A stretch of DNA of 64,000 nucleotides from Psychroserpens mesophilus (GTDB lineage Bacteria > Bacteroidota > Bacteroidia > Flavobacteriales > Flavobacteriaceae). This document shows, piece by piece, positions 59,664 through 64,000 of the stretch. The translations under genes and the position numbers were made by a program. Within the stretch, counting starts at the first letter, position 1; every line of letters starts with the position of its first letter. The notes under the pieces were generated by a model that saw only the letters and a list, made by a program, of their open reading frames with translations, did no database searches and was not told the DNA's origin. Location: assembly GCF_000826645.1 (NCBI RefSeq), contig NZ_JXJP01000002.1, positions 62,001 through 126,000 of the forward strand, written 5' to 3'.

Positions 59664-61214
59664 TTATTTAATAACGATTTTAAAAGTCTTTATACTATGT
59701 TCTATATTAACCTTTACAAAATACATTCCTGAGTCAAAATTATTAAGATCAACATCATGAACATTTGTAGATAATTTTGAATTTAATACTTCCTGACCTA
59801 AACTATTAAATATTAAAAAATTGGACATATTAGTGCTTGCTTGCATAGTCAATACATTGGTGTCGTAGTTTAAAAAATGTTTAAAATTAGTAGTGCTATA
59901 CGCTTCTGCACCTAACGTTGGGCTTTCTGTAACACTTAAATTAAAAACCATTAATAGATTAGCAGAGTTTGCGGTTGTTGCACGAATTGCAACATAATAC
60001 GTGCCATCGGAAGGTGGTGTGAAAGATTCTGAAGCTGTATATGCTTGGCTAATTAGATCATTTCCAGTTGTTTCACCAAAAATACCAGATTGTGTAATAC
60101 CTGTATATGTCGCTAATAAAGATTGATATGTTGCTGTGGAAGATTGGCTATCTGTAATGTATAGCTCATAACTCTCGTCAGAAATACTATTTAAATCGAA
60201 TGCATTGTATAGTACATCTATGTCATATTCGTTTGCTGTTGTCATATCCATTTTTTTAGAAAACAACCAATCATTTTTGGTAACTTCAGTTGAAGCTTGT
60301 GGAAAAACAACCATAAAACTATCATTAGCACCATCGCCATCTAAATCGTTAGTGTCGGTGTTATATGACCACACTGGACTTGCTGTATCTGCATCTTCAG
60401 TTCCCCAACAGTCTAAGATTGTTCCGTCTACAAAACTTTCGGAATATGGATATGTAGCAGAAGCAGAGCAATCTCTTAGTGTTCTAAATCCAATTGGTCC
60501 AACCCAATTACTGTCTCCATTAGAACCACCACAATTTGTGCGAATAAAAAAGTCGTATTCTGTGTTAGGACTCAATCCTGAAAAAGCAAAATTAGCTGTT
60601 GTAATATTAGATTCTAAATTACCAAATCCTTGTGTGAATCCATCTGTTCCCCATTCAATTTCCCAAGATGGAGTACCTGTATTCGTATCTGTCCAGCCTA
60701 AATCAAAAGTAGTAGAAGTGACTGCGTCAGCAACAAATCCTGTAGGCTCTATACAAACTGCAGGAGCTTCAGATAGTGTAAAGTCAAAACCAAAAGAACT
60801 CCATCTATTATCCCAAACAATATAATACGTTGTATTTGCAGTGGTGTTAAATATAGCTTCAGATAAATAATTTCCTCCTGGGTAATCAACATCGTCACTT
60901 CCAGTTACACAAACGAGTGCACCACAAGTTCCTTCGTAAATTTGAAGTCTCGTATCGCCGTTTAAATTTGCTGGTAAAATGTTAGAAGTTACAGTTGCTG
61001 ACCCGGAAGCTGTTGGTGTGTATGTATACCATTCAGCAGCAGCAGCGTTTGTTGTGCCACCAGAACAAATAGTTGTTGTGCCTTCAGTTCCGTTTACACC
61101 AGTTACTGTATAAGCGCCAGCTGTTATTGCTGTAGCAGACGCACATGTGTCTTGAGCAATTCCTAGGTAAGGAAAGGTTAAAAAGCAAAAAAGTAATAAA
61201 GTAATTTTTTTCAT
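59664..61214 (-). CDS. Multidomain T9SS-secreted protein
   Basis: A 516-residue protein. The start at 61214 gives signal MKKITLLLFCFLTFPYLGIA. Domains in order: an N-terminal CUB/pre-peptidase-like Cys-containing domain (about 20-150: CASATAITAGAYTVTGVNGT, IYEGTCGALVCVTGSDD), a fibronectin type III domain (about 155-245: FDLGWTDTNTGTPSWEIEWG, LSPNTEYDFFIRTNCGGSNG), a beta-sandwich (about 250-430), and a T9SS type A tail (SNFLIFNSLGQEVLNSKLS, DSGMYFVKVNIEHSIKTFKI). This is secreted or surface-bound cargo, perhaps adhesive. Located upstream of the sulfotransferase-like lipoprotein on the same strand. Confidence 0.88.
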   Translation of the reverse strand: MKKITLLLFCFLTFPYLGIAQDTCASATAITAGAYTVTGVNGTEGTTTICSGGTTNAAAAEWYTYTPTASGSATVTSNILPANLNGDTRLQIYEGTCGALVCVTGSDDVDYPGGNYLSEAIFNTTANTTYYIVWDNRWSSFGFDFTLSEAPAVCIEPTGFVADAVTSTTFDLGWTDTNTGTPSWEIEWGTDGFTQGFGNLESNITTANFAFSGLSPNTEYDFFIRTNCGGSNGDSNWVGPIGFRTLRDCSASATYPYSESFVDGTILDCWGTEDADTASPVWSYNTDTNDLDGDGANDSFMVVFPQASTEVTKNDWLFSKKMDMTTANEYDIDVLYNAFDLNSISDESYELYITDSQSSTATYQSLLATYTGITQSGIFGETTGNDLISQAYTASESFTPPSDGTYYVAIRATTANSANLLMVFNLSVTESPTLGAEAYSTTNFKHFLNYDTNVLTMQASTNMSNFLIFNSLGQEVLNSKLSTNVHDVDLNNFDSGMYFVKVNIEHSIKTFKIVIK

Positions 61215-61343
61215 AATATTAATTAGATGTTGTTTAGATGTCAAATATAGAATAATAATATAGGTAAGGTTTTATTAATTAAATAATTATTTCAAATGAT
61301 AAGTAATAATAGTTTCAACTTATTTTTTATCTTCCAAAGGTCT

Positions 61344-61913
61344 ATGAAAAAAGAAACTAGAAAACAAGAAATTATAAATACAGCTGCTAAGCTTTTTAAA
61401 GAAAAAGGCTATAGCGCAGTAACGATGCGTGATTTGGCTACGGCTATGGGGATTAAAGCCGCTAGCTTATATAATCATATCAATTCCAAACAAGACATTC
61501 TCAAAGCTATTATTATTTCTATTGCCGAAGAGTTTACCAGTGGAATGTCTAATATCACTAATTCTGAAGTGTCTAGTATTTCAAAATTAAAAAGTATTGT
61601 TAAACTGCATGTCAATATTACATCAAATAATACCTATGCAATGGCATCTTTAAACAATGACTGGATGCATCTTGAAGATCAATTAAACTATTACCTTAGA
61701 CTTCGAAATGATTATGAAACCAATTTCCTTAATATTATAAAAGACGGCATTTCTTCTTCAGAAATTAAAAATAGTAATCCCGAAATCGTCATGTTTTCCA
61801 TGCTAACCACTTTGCGCTCATTGTATTTGTGGATACCCAAAAAAGAAGATCTTAACGCAAACGATTTAGCACATAATTTAAGTGAAGTGCTCATTGAAGG
61901 AATTAACAAATAG
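61344..61913 (+). CDS. TetR-family repressor, probable PaaR
   Basis: A 189-residue TetR/AcrR regulator. The start at 61344 (MKKETRKQEIINTAAKLFKE) gives the standard N-terminal helix-turn-helix (YSAVTMRDLATAMGIKAASL, YNHINSKQDILKAIIIS). The ligand domain (about 60-189) has no recognised motif. The gene is directly upstream of the phenylacetate genes, and a perfect palindrome (61944-61963) lies between them, so it is probably the repressor of that operon, induced by phenylacetyl-CoA. The specific assignment is inference from context. Confidence 0.88.
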   Translation: MKKETRKQEIINTAAKLFKEKGYSAVTMRDLATAMGIKAASLYNHINSKQDILKAIIISIAEEFTSGMSNITNSEVSSISKLKSIVKLHVNITSNNTYAMASLNNDWMHLEDQLNYYLRLRNDYETNFLNIIKDGISSSEIKNSNPEIVMFSMLTTLRSLYLWIPKKEDLNANDLAHNLSEVLIEGINK

Positions 61914-61929
61914 TTAGCAAAATATTTTG

Positions 61930-61963
61930 TAAATTTGTAAACTAAACTAACAAGTGTTAGTTT
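61930..61963 (+). promoter_or_regulatory. paa promoter and palindromic TetR operator
   Basis: TAAATTTG (61930-61937) is a -7 element. AAACTAACAAGTGTTAGTTT (61944-61963) is a perfect inverted repeat of 9-bp arms with an AG spacer, covering the expected transcription start. It sits between the TetR gene and paaE, 19 bp before the paaE ATG, an ideal place for repression. Confidence 0.82.
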
Positions 61964-61981
61964 GGTATTTAAGGATGACAT

Positions 61982-63055
61982 ATGGCAGAATTTCACAACG
62001 TTAAGGTTGCAGATATTTATAAAGATACAGAAGATACCTCAGTGGTGACTTTTGAAATCCCATCTGAATTACAAGAGGAGTTTAGATTCAGACAAGGGCA
62101 GCATTTAACACTTAAAGCTGATATCAACGGTGAAGATGTACGTCGATCATACTCACTGTGCTCTAGTCCCACAGACAACCAATGGAAAGTTGCTGTGAAA
62201 CTTATTCCTGGTGGCAAGTTTTCAACCTACATTAATGAAACTTTAAAAACAGGAGATCAGCTTGAAGTCATGGCTCCTAGTGGCACATTTGGTGTTGAGG
62301 TCAATGCGAATTCATCTAAGAATTATCTCTTTTTTGCTGCAGGAAGTGGTATTACGCCAATCTTATCCATGATCAAAACTCATTTAAAAGCTGAGCCCAA
62401 CGCTACTTGTAAATTGTTTTATGTGAATAAAACAGCAAAATCCATTATCTTTAAAGAAGAGTTAGAGCAATTACGAAATGCGTATTTCGGAAGATTAGAA
62501 ATTTACTATTTCTTAACTAAAGAGCGTCGTGATATCGACTTGTTTAACGGTCGTTTTGATGATGATAAAATGCGAGTGCTCACCAAAACGTTTATTGATA
62601 TTCCAGATACGAGTGAAGTGTTTCTTTGCGGACCAGAACAAATGGTCAACTATGTGAGTGCTTACTTAATAAATGCAGGGTTACCCAAAGAACTTGTGCA
62701 TTTTGAGTTGTTCGTTAGCGGACTTTCAGAAGAGGATATCAAACGTGTCGAGCGCCTGTCTCAGCAAAATGTAGAAGGTGTTGAAGTGACTATCGTAGAT
62801 GGTGGAAAAGAATTCATATTTACCATGACTAAAGAATACGATAATATTTTAGATGCAGCTTTAGGTGCAGGAGCCGATTTGCCTTTCGCCTGTAAAGGTG
62901 GTGTTTGTAGTACCTGCAAATGTGAAGTGAAAGAAGGTGCCGTTGAAATGAAAATAAATTATGCTTTAGACGAAAAAGAAGTTTCACAGAATTTGGTGTT
63001 GAGCTGTCAGGCAGTGCCAACTTCTGATAAAGTGGTTGTCGATTTTGATGTTTAA
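61982..63055 (+). CDS. paaE: 1,2-phenylacetyl-CoA epoxidase, reductase subunit
   Basis: A 357-residue reductase that passes electrons from NADPH to the PaaABC oxygenase. It has the FAD-binding DVRRSYSLCSSP, the glycine-rich FFAAGSGITPILSMIKTHLK, the NAD region EVFLCGPEQMVNYVSAYLI, and a C-terminal plant-type 2Fe-2S ferredoxin domain (about 265-357): LPFACKGGVCSTCKCEVKEG with the last Cys in LVLSCQAVP. It is first in the paa operon here and is followed by a repeat-filled gap of 354 bp before paaA. Expression probably depends on the TetR repressor and palindrome upstream. Confidence 0.95.
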   Translation: MAEFHNVKVADIYKDTEDTSVVTFEIPSELQEEFRFRQGQHLTLKADINGEDVRRSYSLCSSPTDNQWKVAVKLIPGGKFSTYINETLKTGDQLEVMAPSGTFGVEVNANSSKNYLFFAAGSGITPILSMIKTHLKAEPNATCKLFYVNKTAKSIIFKEELEQLRNAYFGRLEIYYFLTKERRDIDLFNGRFDDDKMRVLTKTFIDIPDTSEVFLCGPEQMVNYVSAYLINAGLPKELVHFELFVSGLSEEDIKRVERLSQQNVEGVEVTIVDGGKEFIFTMTKEYDNILDAALGAGADLPFACKGGVCSTCKCEVKEGAVEMKINYALDEKEVSQNLVLSCQAVPTSDKVVVDFDV

Positions 63056-63113
63056 AAGATAATGATATTCCGACCAAAGTGGAGGAATCTCAATAATTGG
63101 AATAATGATTTTG

Positions 63114-63204
63114 GCGTTACTCTACTTCGCGTAAGCTACGTAGAGTCAGGCTCTCGCAAGTCGCTATCAGAGATGAGCTCCAACAAATGCTCCATCCTTA
63201 ACGC
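63114..63204 (+). repeat. Dispersed structured repeat, family 1, copy B
   Basis: Bounded by GCGTTA and TAACGC, with hairpin CTCTAC / GTAGAG around a loop from TTCGC to TAAGCTAC, then GTCAGGCTCTCG, and a second hairpin GCT-ATC / GAT-AGC, then GAGCTCCAACAAA and ATCCTTAACGC. Compared with copy A both stems have changed on both arms, while loops and flanks are kept. Confidence 0.85.
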
Positions 63205-63230
63205 AAAGCGAAAGTCAATCATAAAGTGTC

Positions 63231-63252
63231 ATTCCGAGCGCAGTCGAGGAAT
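63231..63252 (+). repeat. Dispersed hairpin repeat, family 2
   Basis: ATTCC / GGAAT around the core GAGCGCAGTCGA, followed by CTCAATA. A degenerate sister copy (ATTCC...GGAAT, core GACCAAAGTGGA) lies at 63067-63089, also followed by CTCAATA. Confidence 0.75.
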
Positions 63253-63271
63253 CTCAATAACAAAGTGAAAG

Positions 63272-63295
63272 GTCATTCTGAACTTGATTCAGAAT
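63272..63295 (+). repeat. Palindromic repeat, family 3, intergenic copy
   Basis: TTCTGAA / TTCAGAA with spacer CTTGA, preceded by GTCA. It matches the element inside metH at 18193-18217 except for the compensating pair at the stem base. Confidence 0.8.
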
Positions 63296-63409
63296 CACAC
63301 GAGTTACAAAAAAGAGTTCTATAATAAATGTGGAATCAAACAAATATTGAAAAAGAAAGAAAAGTTTAACGTGCTAAAGGCCAAAAGCTAATAGCGAATA
63401 GTGATCAAG

Positions 63410-64000
63410 ATGAGCGAAGAACAAATTAGAAGTTTAGAAAAACAATTCGATGAACGCATCGCACGAGATGAAAAAATCGAACCCAAAGACTGGATGCCTG
63501 AAAAATACCGTCACACGCATATCAGACAAATGTCGCAACATGCACATTCTGAAGTCGTAGGAATGCTTCCCGAAGGCAACTGGATTACAAGAGCGCCTTC
63601 CTTAAGACGTAAAGTGGCATTATTGGCAAAAATACAAGATGAAGCAGGACATGGTTTATACCTCTATTCTGCGACCGAAACTTTAGGTGTTACTAGAGAA
63701 GAATTGTATGATCAACTCCACTCTGGAAAAGCAAAATATTCAAGCATATTTAATTATCCAACATTAACTTGGGCAGATATGGGAGCCATTGGTTGGTTGG
63801 TTGATGGTGCAGCCATTATTAATCAGGTGCCTTTGTGTAATACGTCATATGGACCTTATGCTAGAGCTATGATTCGTGTATGTAAAGAAGAGAGTTTTCA
63901 CCAACGTCAAGGTTATGAAATTATGATGAAGCTGGCTAATGGCACTCCTGAACAAAAAGACATGGCTCAAGATGCATTGAACCGTTGGTGGTGGCCAAGT
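63410..64000 (+). CDS. paaA: 1,2-phenylacetyl-CoA epoxidase, catalytic subunit, cut by window end
   Basis: ATG at 63410 opens a frame of 197 codons that runs off the right edge. The sequence [20 protein letters not shown], then [40 protein letters not shown], and [20 protein letters not shown] matches PaaA closely. The di-iron ligand motifs of this ferritin-like fold are visible in [13 protein letters not shown] and [15 protein letters not shown]. Full-length proteins are about 310-330 residues, so about a third is missing. PaaA hydroxylates the aromatic ring of phenylacetyl-CoA as an epoxide, with PaaB, PaaC, PaaD expected downstream. Confidence 0.96.
   Translation, partial: MSEEQIRSLEKQFDERIARDEKIEPKDWMPEKYRHTHIRQMSQHAHSEVVGMLPEGNWITRAPSLRRKVALLAKIQDEAGHGLYLYSATETLGVTREELYDQLHSGKAKYSSIFNYPTLTWADMGAIGWLVDGAAIINQVPLCNTSYGPYARAMIRVCKEESFHQRQGYEIMMKLANGTPEQKDMAQDALNRWWWPS

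Noticed and set aside
61712-61996. 94-codon minus-strand frame over the TetR gene
   Set aside because: Antisense to the TetR gene and the operator; no features.
63062-63268. 68-codon plus-strand frame in the paaE-paaA gap
   Set aside because: It is made entirely of repeat sequence (it ends in a translated family 2 element), not a gene.
1-64000. tRNA, rRNA, CRISPR arrays, prophage and IS transposases
   Set aside because: I saw no clover-leaf sequences, rRNA stretches, regular spacer arrays, phage structural genes or transposase genes by eye; a covariance or profile search would be needed to exclude a small RNA gene.

Overview
The window is a stretch of chromosome from a member of the Bacteroidota, very probably a marine or otherwise aerobic Flavobacteriaceae. 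The signs are low GC, gliding genes (gldA, gldB, gldC), several secreted proteins with C-terminal type IX secretion (T9SS) sorting tails, GLPGLI-family proteins, and promoters of the TAnnTTTG type. No rRNA, tRNA, CRISPR array, prophage or insertion sequence with a transposase was recognised. Most genes are chromosomal housekeeping. The unusual content lies in the regulatory leaders, the dispersed palindromic repeats, and some atypical versions of familiar proteins.

Layout. 1-8.9 kb: a partial secreted protein, then a two-component system divergent from an envelope cluster of three GLPGLI proteins and one TonB-receptor-like outer membrane protein. Three GTTAAC boxes at exact 10-bp spacing lie just upstream of the cluster promoter. 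9-20 kb: a large lipoprotein; metK with a structured 5' leader; an unknown helical-repeat protein; then a methionine operon under a SAM-I riboswitch. In that operon methionine synthase is split in two, a four-helix-bundle gene sits between the halves, and metF follows. 20-24.3 kb: an aminotransferase, a PagL-like lipid A deacylase, a GIN-domain lipoprotein and gldA. 24.4-28.6 kb: a Phe/Tyr operon (pheA, aminotransferase, tyrA, DAHP synthase-chorismate mutase). It is preceded by a complete transcription attenuator whose leader peptide carries a Tyr/Trp/Phe run. 28.6-40.8 kb: unknown envelope proteins, rsgA, dtd, two DUF3857 proteins, a MazG-like protein, aroA, queA and rlmN.

40.8-49.4 kb: T9SS cargo; a phosphodiesterase-TPR-sulfotransferase fusion coupled to a 52-residue protein; a polyprenyl synthase; and an ECF sigma factor operon. 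49.5-54.4 kb: a DNA primase without its zinc ligands, an orphan LuxR-type regulator without its phosphoacceptor Asp, nadE, and gldB-gldC. 54.4-61.2 kb: three tandem paralogous secreted proteins, a DUF4230 protein, a rhodanese, an aryl-sulfate sulfotransferase-like lipoprotein and a large T9SS protein. 61.3-64 kb: a TetR regulator, a perfect 20-bp palindromic operator, and the start of a phenylacetate degradation operon (paaE, then paaA cut by the window end).

Across the window several families of small palindromic repeats recur between genes (7.85, 19.0, 27.4, 63.1 kb), and one is inserted in frame inside metH. Copies of the largest family keep their loops and flanks while the stems change with compensating substitutions. 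This is evidence that a folded RNA or single-stranded DNA is being conserved.
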